From Gemmatimonadaceae bacterium (GTDB lineage Bacteria; Gemmatimonadota; Gemmatimonadetes; Gemmatimonadales; Gemmatimonadaceae): DNA of 64,000 bases. Each line of letters starts with the position of its first letter. Positions within the stretch are counted from its first letter, which is position 1. A program made the translations under genes and the position numbers. The stretch covers positions 62,001-126,000 of the forward strand of contig JADKJT010000008.1 of NCBI GenBank assembly GCA_016720905.1. The letters are read 5' to 3'. Positions 42,464 through 49,996 of the stretch are shown one piece after another. The notes beneath the pieces were generated by a model that did not search any database, had not been told where the DNA came from, and was given only the letters and a program-made list of their open reading frames with translations.

Positions 42464-43021
42464 CTAGAAGCGAATACCGAACGTGATCGGCACGTAGTTC
42501 ATGCTGTCGCCGTCGCCGAAGACATTGACATATTTGGCTTCAAGGAACGTGTTGAAACCGTTCAGATTGAACGACATGCCCAGACCGCCCTGGATACCAG
42601 GATCAGTTGAAGTCGACGAGGCAGAAACACCACTCACGGACGCCGACGACTTGGTGCGATACATGCCGCCACCTACGAGCAGATACGGGCGCATCGCTGC
42701 CGTGGACTCACCAAGATAGAAGATGCCGTTTCCGGTAAACGACAGGCTGCTCACGTCGGCGCTTACCACGCTGTTGCTGGACTTGGATTTCCAGCTGTCA
42801 TATCCCACGTCGCCGCGCAGGGCGAACTTCATTGTGGACGGCTTGAAGTACACGTGGCCGGTCACATTGTAGCCCGCGTCGGCATTGTCGCCCAGGTTGC
42901 CCATTGGCAGTGACAACCCGCCACTGACACCCAGCGAGAGCGTCCGCGTGGTCTGGGCCTGCATCGCAAACGGCGACGCCAGGAGGCCGAGCATGCCGAA
43001 AACCTTCATGGATATTTTCAT
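42464..43021 (-). CDS. Outer-membrane beta-barrel protein, tandem paralogue 2
   Basis: A 185-residue exported barrel protein with signal peptide (KVFGMLGLLASPFAMQAQ) and the same strand pattern as the next gene downstream, including TRTLSLGVSGGLSLPMGNLG, VYFKPSTMKFALRGDVGYDSW, MRPYLLVGGGMYRTK and YVPITFGIRF. The extracellular loops (SSASVSGVSASSTSTD) are Ser-rich and differ most between the copies, as expected of surface-exposed regions. ATG 43021 follows GGGAGACGC, a good ribosome binding site. Transcribed on its own, given the hairpin after it. Confidence 0.8.
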   Translation of the reverse strand: MKISMKVFGMLGLLASPFAMQAQTTRTLSLGVSGGLSLPMGNLGDNADAGYNVTGHVYFKPSTMKFALRGDVGYDSWKSKSSNSVVSADVSSLSFTGNGIFYLGESTAAMRPYLLVGGGMYRTKSSASVSGVSASSTSTDPGIQGGLGMSFNLNGFNTFLEAKYVNVFGDGDSMNYVPITFGIRF

Positions 43022-43137
43022 TGCGTCTCCCATCAAGTGAATGAACAAGAACCGACACGATCACGTTCAGTCGGACCCATGGAGCTTACACGAGTGGTCG
43101 CGATTTCGAACTCACCCATTCGGGTGAGTTTGGACTG

Positions 43138-43575
43138 CTACTCCGGAATCGCCTGCACTTTGGTCACGAAATACTCGGTCTCCCCGAAGCACGATGTGGG
43201 GACATAGATATGCTGTTCATAATGCATGGTCACGCGCTTCCCGCTCAGCCCCTCGATGACATGGGCCAGTGAGTCGCTTCGCACGGTGAATGAGAAGCTG
43301 TCGGACCGGAAGCCCTTGGCGATATCGGTGTATAGCGTGCCTTCCCAGGTCTTGCAGACAAATCCCTTATGGGAAATCTTCTGCACATACCCGGCCCGTT
43401 GGCCGCTGGAATAGCTCCAGCTCAGCGAAATGAAGGCCCACAGCGCAAAGGCCGTGATGGGCACACCCAGCAGGGTGAGCACTGTCAGCTTGCCCCAATG
43501 GCGGCGCTTGAACGAGGGCTTCGGCGCGGCGGGCGCGGCGGCTTCGGCCGCTGCTTGATCAGGGATTTCGTCCAT
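43138..43575 (-). CDS. Single-pass membrane protein of unknown function
   Basis: A 145-residue hypothetical protein. A cytoplasmic N-terminus rich in Ala/Pro and ending in a basic cluster (FKRRHWGK) precedes one transmembrane helix (about residues 30-50, LTVLTLLGVPITAFALWAFISL). The remaining 90 residues form a small external beta domain with two Cys (FVCKTWEG and TSCFGE). The pattern GYVQKISHKGFVCKTWEG resembles small 6-kDa-like membrane proteins in many Gram-negative genomes, none with known function as far as I recall. It is divergent from ispG. Confidence 0.65.
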   Translation of the reverse strand: MDEIPDQAAAEAAAPAAPKPSFKRRHWGKLTVLTLLGVPITAFALWAFISLSWSYSSGQRAGYVQKISHKGFVCKTWEGTLYTDIAKGFRSDSFSFTVRSDSLAHVIEGLSGKRVTMHYEQHIYVPTSCFGETEYFVTKVQAIPE

Positions 43576-43643
43576 GGCCGGAAATTGGGCTCCCGCCCCT
43601 CATCTCGCTACCTTACCGAGGTCCATTTCCAAGAGCTCACATC

Positions 43644-44870
43644 GTGCCGTTTGCCCCTCGTCGCCCCACCGTGACCGCGATGGTCCGCGGTGTCCCAGTC
43701 GGTTCCGGCCATCCGGTTGTGGTGCAGTCCATGACCAATACCGACACGGCCGATGCCGCAGCCACCGCCGATCAGGTTGCGGCGTTGTTCGAGGCGGGTT
43801 CGCAGAAAGTCCGCATCACCGTCAACAACGATGAAGCGGCGCAGTCCGTCCCCGAAATTCGGCAGCGACTCACCGACCGCGGCCTCGACGTTCCGCTGAT
43901 CGGCGATTTTCACTACAACGGCCACCTGCTGCTGGCCAAGTACCCGCAGTGCGCTGCCGCGCTGGACAAGTATCGCATCAACCCGGGCAACGTGGGTTCC
44001 AAGCGACGCGACGCGAATTTCACCACCATTGTTCAGGCAGCGATCGACCACGACAAACCCGTGCGCATCGGGGTCAACTGGGGGTCACTCGATCAGGATC
44101 TGCTTACCCAGATGATGGACGCCAATGCGTCGTCGCTGGAACCACGCGATGCGAAAGACGTGTACATGGACGCGATGCTGGAAAGCGCCTTGCGGTCGGC
44201 CGCGTTGGCCGAGGAGGTTGGACTGGGGCATGACAAGATCATCGTCAGTGCCAAGATCTCAGTGGTCCCCGACCTGGTGGAATGCTATCGGCGGCTGGCG
44301 GCACGCTGCGACTATCCGTTGCATCTGGGACTGACGGAAGCCGGGATGGGCCACAAGGGCGTTGTGGCGTCGAGTGCCGCGTTGGCAATCCTGTTGGCGG
44401 AAGGGATCGGCGATACCATACGCGTGTCACTGACACCCAAGCCCAACGGCGACCGGCGCGAAGAAGTATTCGTGGCGCAACAGATCCTGCAGTCATTGGG
44501 GCTGCGCTCGTTCGCCCCGCAGGTCACAGCCTGCCCCGGCTGCGGCCGCACCACGAGCACGTTCTTCCAGCATATGGCGGAAGACATTCAGGGCTATTTA
44601 CGTGAGCACATGCCCCGTTGGCGCGAGACGCGTCCCGGTGTGGTGGAGATGAAGGTCGCGGTGATGGGGTGCGTGGTGAACGGGCCTGGCGAATCCAAGC
44701 ACGCCAATATCGGCATTTCGTTGCCGGGCACGTTTGAGGAGCCGAAGGCGCCCGTCTATGTCGATGGCGCGCTGTTCACGACGCTCAAGGGTGACAAGAT
44801 TGTCGAGGAATTTCTCGTCATTCTTGAGTCGTACATCGAGCGAAACTACACTACGCTCAGCGTCGATTGA
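43644..44870 (+). CDS. ispG: 4-hydroxy-3-methylbut-2-enyl diphosphate synthase
   Basis: The [4Fe-4S] enzyme that makes HMBPP from MEcPP in the MEP isoprenoid pathway. The 408 residues show the TIM-barrel N-terminal half (VVVQSMTNTDTADAAATADQV, YRINPGNVGSKRRD, RIGVNWGSLD) and the cluster-binding C-terminal domain with CPGCGRT and VMGCVVNGPGE, which supply the three Cys ligands, plus the late ANIGISLPG. Length and layout are those of the two-domain bacterial form. It starts at GTG 43644, overlaps the convergent HD-protein gene by 14 bp, and is otherwise monocistronic. Confidence 0.95.
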   Translation: MPFAPRRPTVTAMVRGVPVGSGHPVVVQSMTNTDTADAAATADQVAALFEAGSQKVRITVNNDEAAQSVPEIRQRLTDRGLDVPLIGDFHYNGHLLLAKYPQCAAALDKYRINPGNVGSKRRDANFTTIVQAAIDHDKPVRIGVNWGSLDQDLLTQMMDANASSLEPRDAKDVYMDAMLESALRSAALAEEVGLGHDKIIVSAKISVVPDLVECYRRLAARCDYPLHLGLTEAGMGHKGVVASSAALAILLAEGIGDTIRVSLTPKPNGDRREEVFVAQQILQSLGLRSFAPQVTACPGCGRTTSTFFQHMAEDIQGYLREHMPRWRETRPGVVEMKVAVMGCVVNGPGESKHANIGISLPGTFEEPKAPVYVDGALFTTLKGDKIVEEFLVILESYIERNYTTLSVD

Positions 44871-45468
44871 GCTCGTCCGCGGCGGCCGACAGTTCGTCGA
44901 CGATCGACGCGGTGAAGCCGATGGCGCGCAGCCGTTCGGCCACCCGCGCGTACCATCGCACCGTGCCCTCGCGGCCAACCGAGAAGCGTCCCCAGACGGT
45001 TTCCGGAAACGCGGTGCGGCGCAGGTCGGAGAGGATGGAGTTGGCGTTGTGGACCTTGTCCGCCGCGCACACCCATCGCGCCTCGTCGCTCGCCAGGACC
45101 AGCCGCTCGAGGTAATCGCTCTTGCGGTCGTCGTACGACATCTCGATGCCGTCGTCGTCGGTACGCCGTTCAGTGACGGTCAAGACGGTACTCAACACCG
45201 AGCTGCCGAACTTGTGGCCGATGCGCTCTTCGAGCATCTCGCGCGTCCAGCCTTCGCGCACGCAGTCTTCCACCACGTCGTGCAGAATGCCCGCCACCAC
45301 CGTGTCGTCGTTGCAGCCGTAGCGGGTGAGAATGACCGCCACGTTCGCCGGATGCGTGAGGTACGGGAGACGCGTCCCCTTGCGCACCTGTTGATCGTGA
45401 TGCTTCGCCGCAAAGGCGAATGCATGGTTGATGCGGTCAGAGTAGCCGGTCATTACCGGTGTCGGCAT
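44857..45468 (-). CDS. HD-domain protein, small alarmone hydrolase/MESH1-like
   Basis: A 203-residue soluble HD phosphohydrolase. The pattern AFAFAAKHHDQQVRKGTRLPYLTHPANVAVIL, VVAGILHDVVEDC and LVLASDEARWVCAADKVHNANSIL matches the hydrolase domain of RelA/SpoT and MESH1: His, HD pair, ED and the late Asp that bind Mn. Stand-alone versions hydrolyse (p)ppGpp or NADPH 2'-phosphate. No synthetase or TGS domain is present. It follows the methionine sulfoxide reductase gene by 9 bp on the same strand, so both are likely co-transcribed. Confidence 0.85.
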   Translation of the reverse strand: MPTPVMTGYSDRINHAFAFAAKHHDQQVRKGTRLPYLTHPANVAVILTRYGCNDDTVVAGILHDVVEDCVREGWTREMLEERIGHKFGSSVLSTVLTVTERRTDDDGIEMSYDDRKSDYLERLVLASDEARWVCAADKVHNANSILSDLRRTAFPETVWGRFSVGREGTVRWYARVAERLRAIGFTASIVDELSAAADELNRR

Positions 45469-45477
45469 CTGAAAGGG

Positions 45478-45987
45478 TCAGGAGAGAACGGGAACATACG
45501 TCATGCGCGCGAACCAAGCCACCAGTGCCTCCAAGCCTTCGCGGTCGGCGTCACCGAACGCGTTGGACACAGACGAGTCGATATCGAGAACCGCCAGCAG
45601 CCGTGCATGCGTATCGAACACCGGGACCACGATTGCGCTCCGGGAGCGCGGATCGCACGTAATGTGGCCCGGAAACGCATGCACATCCGGTACGACTATC
45701 GTGCGTCGTTCTGCCGCCGCCGTGCCGCAAACGCCACGGCCGAAGGTAATCTCAAGACAGCCCAGCGAGCCCTGGTAGGGACCGACCCGGAGCAGGGTGC
45801 CAGGTTCCACCACCCGATAGAAACCGGTCCACAGGTGACCAAATGCATGGTGGAGCAACGCGCTGGTGGTCGCCATGGCGGCAATCGGATCGTTTGACCC
45901 GTCCAGGAGCAGTCGCTGCAGGTCGAGCAGCTGGACGTACGCGTCTCGTCGTGGCACGTCGCGCAAATCGGGTATGACGGGTTCCAT
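45478..45987 (-). CDS. Free methionine-(R)-sulfoxide reductase (GAF)
   Basis: A 169-residue GAF-domain enzyme. The diagnostic segment GRGVCGTAAAERRTIVVPDVHAFPGHITCDPRSRSAIVVPV has the catalytic and resolving Cys residues of fRMsr (YebR-type), which reduces free L-methionine-(R)-sulfoxide using thioredoxin. The N-terminal helices (YVQLLDLQRLLLDGSNDPIAAMATTSALLHHAF) and the end (LLAVLDIDSSVSNAFGDADREGLEALV) are also in keeping. ATG 45987 is chosen since longer readings are not family-like. It is upstream of the alarmone-hydrolase-like gene. Confidence 0.9.
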   Translation of the reverse strand: MEPVIPDLRDVPRRDAYVQLLDLQRLLLDGSNDPIAAMATTSALLHHAFGHLWTGFYRVVEPGTLLRVGPYQGSLGCLEITFGRGVCGTAAAERRTIVVPDVHAFPGHITCDPRSRSAIVVPVFDTHARLLAVLDIDSSVSNAFGDADREGLEALVAWFARMTYVPVLS

Positions 45988-46046
45988 CGGCACTCCGGAA
46001 AATTTAGCGTAGGGCCCCGCATGACCATCACGAGACGAGGTGTCGG

Positions 46047-46481
46047 TTATTGCATCGGACCGATCAGGGCGATCAACCGCACATCGAGCAGGAGCAGCGC
46101 CAGACCCTGAACAATGATTCCAATACCCGCTCCAACGCCCGCCGGCCGTGGTCCCAGACGCCAACTGGCCAGCGCGAGAGTGATACCCAGCATCACGTAG
46201 CCGGCGTCGAGCCCGGTATTGAGCCACAGGAAGTTCACCAGTTGCTGCGCGCCGGCAAAGTCGCGGAGCCCCAACCCTCGCCATCCCCAGAGCGCAATCG
46301 ACGCATCGACGACACCCCACAGGGCCGTCTGAATGGCAAAGTGCGTCACCAGCGGCGCGCGCACCTGACGCCATGACAGGACGATGAGGATCAACGTCCC
46401 GAGCAGCACACTGCCCGCACCCCAAACCATCAGGCGCAGCAGATGTCCGCGTTCGAGTACCAGAAGCGAATCAGCCCACAT
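46047..46481 (-). CDS. Four-helix membrane protein of unknown function
   Basis: A 144-residue hydrophobic protein with four predicted membrane spans (about residues 14-34, 46-66, 86-107 and 115-137) and short loops holding conserved-looking polar/aromatic positions (ALWGVVDASIALWGWRG, FLWLNTGLDAGYVMLG). I cannot name the family. It reads toward the sulfoxide reductase gene on the same strand with a 59-bp gap, so they may be co-transcribed; no functional link is visible. Confidence 0.65.
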   Translation of the reverse strand: MWADSLLVLERGHLLRLMVWGAGSVLLGTLILIVLSWRQVRAPLVTHFAIQTALWGVVDASIALWGWRGLGLRDFAGAQQLVNFLWLNTGLDAGYVMLGITLALASWRLGPRPAGVGAGIGIIVQGLALLLLDVRLIALIGPMQ

Positions 46482-46511
46482 GGCGCGGAGACTAGCGGGG
46501 TATGGGGGGAA

Positions 46512-48176
46512 TCACGAGCCCGTCGGAACGTTTCGACTCCAAAGCACTACCGCGCGGACACGCTGCTGGCGGTGACGCGCCTGCCGTGTCGCGCGGGCAA
46601 GCCAGGCCAACGGCGTCGCACATTGACGGACGCAGAGAATCACATCCGGCGCGACGGGCGACACCTCGTCCTCAAGCTCCAGAAGGTTGAGCCGGAGGTC
46701 GTACTGCTCCGCTCCCGGCAATGCCGGTTCGGTCGATCTACCGTGGGGGAAAGGGTCCCGCCCGGCGCACTGCACATGGATCTGCGTATCGGGGTCGAGT
46801 GTGACCACGTGCACCGGGTTCGCGGCAGTGGCGTTCCCGTCGGCCGAAAGGGACGATCCGGATCGGGACTTCACGCGCAGCAAGCGCGCAAGGACCGGTG
46901 AGCGACCTGCCTGTTCCACCACCAGCACGGCGCGAGACTCACGACTGGCGGCAGCCGCCGTACCCAGTGCCACGGCGGCCGCCACGACGGGATCGGCAGC
47001 AAGCACGTCCACGCGCTCCGCGATGTCCCCGACGCCACTCAGGGCGAGATGCAGCACGACAAACGTATCGCTCTCGCGATCGATGATGCGAGGTAGGTCG
47101 CGCCGCTCGCGCCGCTCGGCGCGCGCCGCGGCGGTGTCGCGTGAGTGCAGCACAACGGGCGCGGCGGTGAGTCGCTCAAGCTCCGACACATCACCCACGG
47201 TCGGTCGGTGAATCTCACGGAGCAATGCCATCCCGTAGCCGAACGCCACGCCGATCACAAGCGCCGCGAGGAGCATTGCCAACGGAGGAATGTCGATACG
47301 AAGCCGCTGTTCCAGCGCCGTGCGTCGTGCCTCTCGCGTGGCAGAGATCCGGCGCGCCGAAACCAGTGCAGACTCTTCCTGCGCCACGTGCCGAAGCAAC
47401 GAATCCCGGCGGGCCATTCGCTCAGCAGTGCGGAAAGCGTCACGCTCCGCCAGCGCCGCGCTGTCGATGAGCGTATTCCCCTGCGCACTGTCCGCCCCGC
47501 TGATGGGAGTTGTGCGCATGGCAGCGATGGACGAGAGTACCGCACGCGCCAGTCGTTGCTCCGCCAGTCGCACGAGTCCCAGGCCCAGTGTGGTCAGTCG
47601 CGCGGTGAGCGCCGCGTATCGCGCACCGGGCCCGGCAAGCGCCGCGTGCGCCTCGCGTTCCCGATCGACCAGTTCGATACTGTCGATCAGCACACGCACG
47701 CGCGGCTCACCCTTCATCAACGGCGACTCAGCGAGTGCGCGATAGCTCTCGGGTAGCGGCGCGTTGCGCGCTCGCGTGACGCGGGCCATCAGATCGATGG
47801 CGGCGCTATCAGGCTTCGTTCGGAATCCACCGGCAGCCAGTGTGGACTCAGCGGCCACTGTCGCACGGGCGGAGTCCCGACGGGTGGAGTCGATACGCGC
47901 CGCCGTGTCACGAGGCAGGGCGCGAAGCCGTGCCACTTCCAGCGCGCGCAGATCGCCGTGCAGGCTATCCAGACGCCGCATGATCGGCGTGGAATCGGTC
48001 GCCACAGGCAGTTCGGCAACTCGTCGACGCAGCTGGCGCTCAAGTTGCCGAGGCACCAGCTCGAGCGCGATCAGCATGGCAACGGCGGCGACGCCTCCCA
48101 AAAGGGCGATCCATACGCCTTTCCGCGCCGCGTTGCGCGCGCGCGCCGCCATCCACGCGTGTCGGTGTCCGATCAT
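46512..48176 (-). CDS. Wzz/BY-kinase-like membrane protein with degenerate C-terminal domain
   Basis: A 554-residue protein with two transmembrane helices (about residues 20-40 and 298-318) and a long Arg/Ala-rich coiled-coil between them that should lie in the periplasm. The C-terminal cytoplasmic 230 residues begin with VGDVSELERLTAAPVVLHS and contain VLVVEQAGRSPVLARLLR, in the places where a polysaccharide co-polymerase fused to a bacterial tyrosine kinase has its first strand and Walker A' loop. The P-loop Lys and kinase Tyr cluster are absent. It looks like an inactive relative of chain-length determinants, but no capsule or exopolysaccharide genes surround it. Alternative: unrelated two-helix coiled-coil protein. 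Confidence 0.6.
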   Translation of the reverse strand: MIGHRHAWMAARARNAARKGVWIALLGGVAAVAMLIALELVPRQLERQLRRRVAELPVATDSTPIMRRLDSLHGDLRALEVARLRALPRDTAARIDSTRRDSARATVAAESTLAAGGFRTKPDSAAIDLMARVTRARNAPLPESYRALAESPLMKGEPRVRVLIDSIELVDREREAHAALAGPGARYAALTARLTTLGLGLVRLAEQRLARAVLSSIAAMRTTPISGADSAQGNTLIDSAALAERDAFRTAERMARRDSLLRHVAQEESALVSARRISATREARRTALEQRLRIDIPPLAMLLAALVIGVAFGYGMALLREIHRPTVGDVSELERLTAAPVVLHSRDTAAARAERRERRDLPRIIDRESDTFVVLHLALSGVGDIAERVDVLAADPVVAAAVALGTAAAASRESRAVLVVEQAGRSPVLARLLRVKSRSGSSLSADGNATAANPVHVVTLDPDTQIHVQCAGRDPFPHGRSTEPALPGAEQYDLRLNLLELEDEVSPVAPDVILCVRQCATPLAWLARATRQARHRQQRVRAVVLWSRNVPTGS

Positions 48177-48189
48177 AGGGGCATGAAAG

Positions 48190-48220
48190 ACGGGGGCCGG
48201 CGCGTTGCGCCAGCCCCCGT
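48190..48220 (-). terminator. Terminator after the cupredoxin gene
   Basis: An 8-bp outer stem (ACGGGGGC/GCCCCCGT) and 5-bp inner stem (GGCGC/GCGCC) with one mismatch, 3-nt loop; on the minus strand it is followed by TCTTTC. Confidence 0.65.
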
Positions 48221-48242
48221 GAAATTCAAGCCGTGATCAGGC

Positions 48243-48749
48243 TTACTGAACGATGATCTTGCCCTTCATGTTCATGGCCAGATGCGGCGTGCAGAAGAAA
48301 TCGTACGTGCCAGCCGGGATACCGCCCAGCGAGATCGTGTACGATTCGCCAGCGGCCATCATCATCTTGCCGGACAGTTCACCCACCTGCTCGGGCATGT
48401 TGGCCATCATCTGCGCCTTGGCGGCCGCCGGGAACAGTGCCGGATCGAACGCGACGTTGTGCGGGCCACCATCAATGAACGTGAACTTGATGCCGTCGCC
48501 GGCCTTGACCGTAATCTCGGCTGGCTCGAAACGATAACCGGTCGCGTCACCACGCATCTTCACTTCATGCGTCGTGCCCGTGATCGGGGACATCACGCCT
48601 GCCGCTGCCGGGGCTGCCGGCTCGGCCACAGGAGCCGCCGCCGCCGATGCGCCAGCTGCCGCCGAATCCGTCGCGGCCTTTTCACCACCACCACACGCGC
48701 CGAGCACGATCGCCGCGCCCGCTGCTACTGCTAATCCGAGAAACCGCAT
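48243..48749 (-). CDS. Cupredoxin (plastocyanin/azurin-like) lipoprotein
   Basis: A 168-residue exported blue-copper-type protein. The signal peptide ends in a lipobox (AIVLGAC, then GGGEKAA) and an Ala/Pro-rich linker follows. The cupredoxin domain (about 55-168) has the first copper-ligand His in GPHNVAFDP and the C-terminal loop FFCTPHLAMNMKG with Cys, His and Met, a full type I copper site. It probably carries electrons at the outer face of the membrane. The start is preceded by CTGGAGGC. It is divergent from the histidine leader, and the three palindromes between them may regulate either direction. Confidence 0.88.
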   Translation of the reverse strand: MRFLGLAVAAGAAIVLGACGGGEKAATDSAAAGASAAAAPVAEPAAPAAAGVMSPITGTTHEVKMRGDATGYRFEPAEITVKAGDGIKFTFIDGGPHNVAFDPALFPAAAKAQMMANMPEQVGELSGKMMMAAGESYTISLGGIPAGTYDFFCTPHLAMNMKGKIIVQ

Positions 48750-48795
48750 GTCGAGAAGCCTCCAGAGCCTTTCGCGAAATTGTGTAGCTAGTCCA

Positions 48796-48850
48796 CAGGG
48801 GAACCCCTGGATCCGCAGGGCCCTGCGGATCTTGTGAAGTTATTCACAAG
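48796..48850. promoter_or_regulatory. Three palindromes in series, one a CRP-type site
   Basis: CAGGGG-AA-CCCCTG (48796-48809), a 22-bp perfect palindrome with half GATCCGCAGGG (48810-48831), and CTTGTGAA-GTTA-TTCACAAG (48831-48850). The last contains TGTGA-N6-TCACA (48833-48848), the exact CRP-family geometry, centred about 70 bp before the predicted his transcript start. Confidence 0.6.
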
Positions 48851-48875
48851 CCGTCTCAGTCGCAATTGCCACCGC

Positions 48876-48904
48876 TTGACTCGGCTTTCGTATTCGGCTA
48901 CGCT
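48876..48904 (+). promoter_or_regulatory. Promoter of the histidine operon
   Basis: TTGACT (48876-48881), exactly 17 bp, TACGCT (48899-48904). The start point would fall at about 48911, one base before the leader-peptide ATG, so the leader may be read without an untranslated region. Confidence 0.5.
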
Positions 48905-48911
48905 CCCTGTC

Positions 48912-49004
48912 ATGCGCTGTCCGAAATCCTGCCACCATCATGCCCATCACGGCCACGACCTCACGGGTCGGGGCGTTTTGTGCGTGTCGGAGCGCGTGAT
49001 CTAG
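48912..49004 (+). CDS. hisL: Histidine operon leader peptide
   Basis: A 30-codon reading frame (ATG 48912, TAG 49002) with the run CHHHAHHGHD at residues 7-16: six His among the eight codons 8-15, with both CAC and CAT used. It lies between the his promoter and an intrinsic terminator in front of hisG, the classic layout of a histidine attenuator: scarce charged tRNA-His would stall the ribosome here. No ribosome binding site precedes the ATG, which fits a leaderless start. It is too short for standard gene finders and is read in a frame different from hisG. Confidence 0.85.
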   Translation: MRCPKSCHHHAHHGHDLTGRGVLCVSERVI

Positions 49005-49031
49005 GCGCAACCGGAAGCACCAAGCGTACTC

Positions 49032-49062
49032 AGGCCCGTCCCATTTGGACGGGCCTTTTTTT
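49032..49062 (+). terminator. Attenuator terminator of the his operon
   Basis: AGGCCCGTCC (49032-49041), 5-nt loop, GGACGGGCCT (49047-49056), then seven Ts (49056-49062). Upstream, a pause-type hairpin CGACC/GGTCG (48956-48970) and the segment ACGGGT (48963-48968), able to pair with GCCCGT (49034-49039) as antiterminator, complete an attenuator. Confidence 0.88.
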
Positions 49063-49117
49063 GTCGCAAAATGCCGGGCGTCGCCCGCCACCCAGACCGA
49101 TAACAATTCATAACATC

Positions 49118-49996
49118 ATGCTCCGTATAGCGTTACCTAATAAGGGCCGCCTCAGCGAGGATACCCGTGAGCTGTTCAACGATGCCGGACTCGAAGTGCG
49201 CTCGGTAAGCGATCGGGCCTTGCGGGCGTCACTCGGCGGCGAGTTCGAGGCGATTTTCGTTCGCGCCCAAGACATCCCCGAGTTCGTGGCCGACGGCGCC
49301 GCTGACGCTGGCGTGACCGGCTGGGACCTGGTGTCTGAATCGGAGCGGCCGCTCACTTCGCACCTCGATCTAGGCTTCGGAAGGTGCCGATTGGTGGTTG
49401 CGGCGCGTGACGACGCTGGAATCGGATCGGTCGATGCGATTGGCACCCCGGACAAGCCGGCGCGGGTGGCCACAGTTTTTCCGCGCATTGCCGCACGGTT
49501 CTTTGCTTCGCGCGGACGTCCGGTGGAGATCGTGCCCGTGTCCGGCGCGGCGGAAATCGCACCTCACCTCGGGATCGCCGACATCGTCGTCGACATCACG
49601 TCCACCGGATCAACGCTTCGCATGAACGGCTTGCGGGAAGTCGAGACGGTGTTGCAATCCAGCGCGCATCTCGTCACGGCCGTCAACGGACCGCGTGACA
49701 GCGATCCGGACCGCGCGCGCGAGTTTGGCGATCTGGTGACAGCGCTGGGTTCGGTTGTTCGCGCGCGCGGACAACGGTACCTGATGGTGAACGTACCGCG
49801 CACGGCGCTCGACGCCGTGCGGGCTGTCCTGCCCGGCCTCAACGGCCCCACCGTCATCGAGATCGCCGATCACGGCACGTTCGTCGCCGTGCACGCGGTC
49901 GTAAGTGCGGACACCATCTATCGCACCATCTCGCAACTTCGCGCGCTGGGCGGCGAGGGCATTCTGGTGACGCGCATCGAGCGACTTGTGCCGTGA
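49118..49996 (+). CDS. hisG: ATP phosphoribosyltransferase, long form
   Basis: First step of histidine synthesis: ATP + PRPP to phosphoribosyl-ATP. The 292 residues are those of the long HisG_L form, with RIALPNKGRLSEDT at the N-terminus, PRPP-binding VDITSTGSTLRMNGL, and the C-terminal regulatory PII-like domain (YLMVNVPRTALDAVRAVLPGLNGPTVIEI...) for feedback inhibition by histidine; hisZ is therefore not needed. ATG 49118 is chosen; the open frame upstream would run through the attenuator and leader. The 55-bp stretch after the terminator has no clear ribosome binding site. Confidence 0.95.
   Translation: MLRIALPNKGRLSEDTRELFNDAGLEVRSVSDRALRASLGGEFEAIFVRAQDIPEFVADGAADAGVTGWDLVSESERPLTSHLDLGFGRCRLVVAARDDAGIGSVDAIGTPDKPARVATVFPRIAARFFASRGRPVEIVPVSGAAEIAPHLGIADIVVDITSTGSTLRMNGLREVETVLQSSAHLVTAVNGPRDSDPDRAREFGDLVTALGSVVRARGQRYLMVNVPRTALDAVRAVLPGLNGPTVIEIADHGTFVAVHAVVSADTIYRTISQLRALGGEGILVTRIERLVP

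Noticed and set aside
48866..49117. Long N-terminal extension of HisG
   Set aside because: It would translate through the promoter, leader and terminator; family similarity starts at 49118.
48905..49117. T-box or riboswitch as the control element of the his operon
   Set aside because: No T-box sequence or specifier-stem layout is visible, whereas a His-rich leader frame and terminator explain the region.
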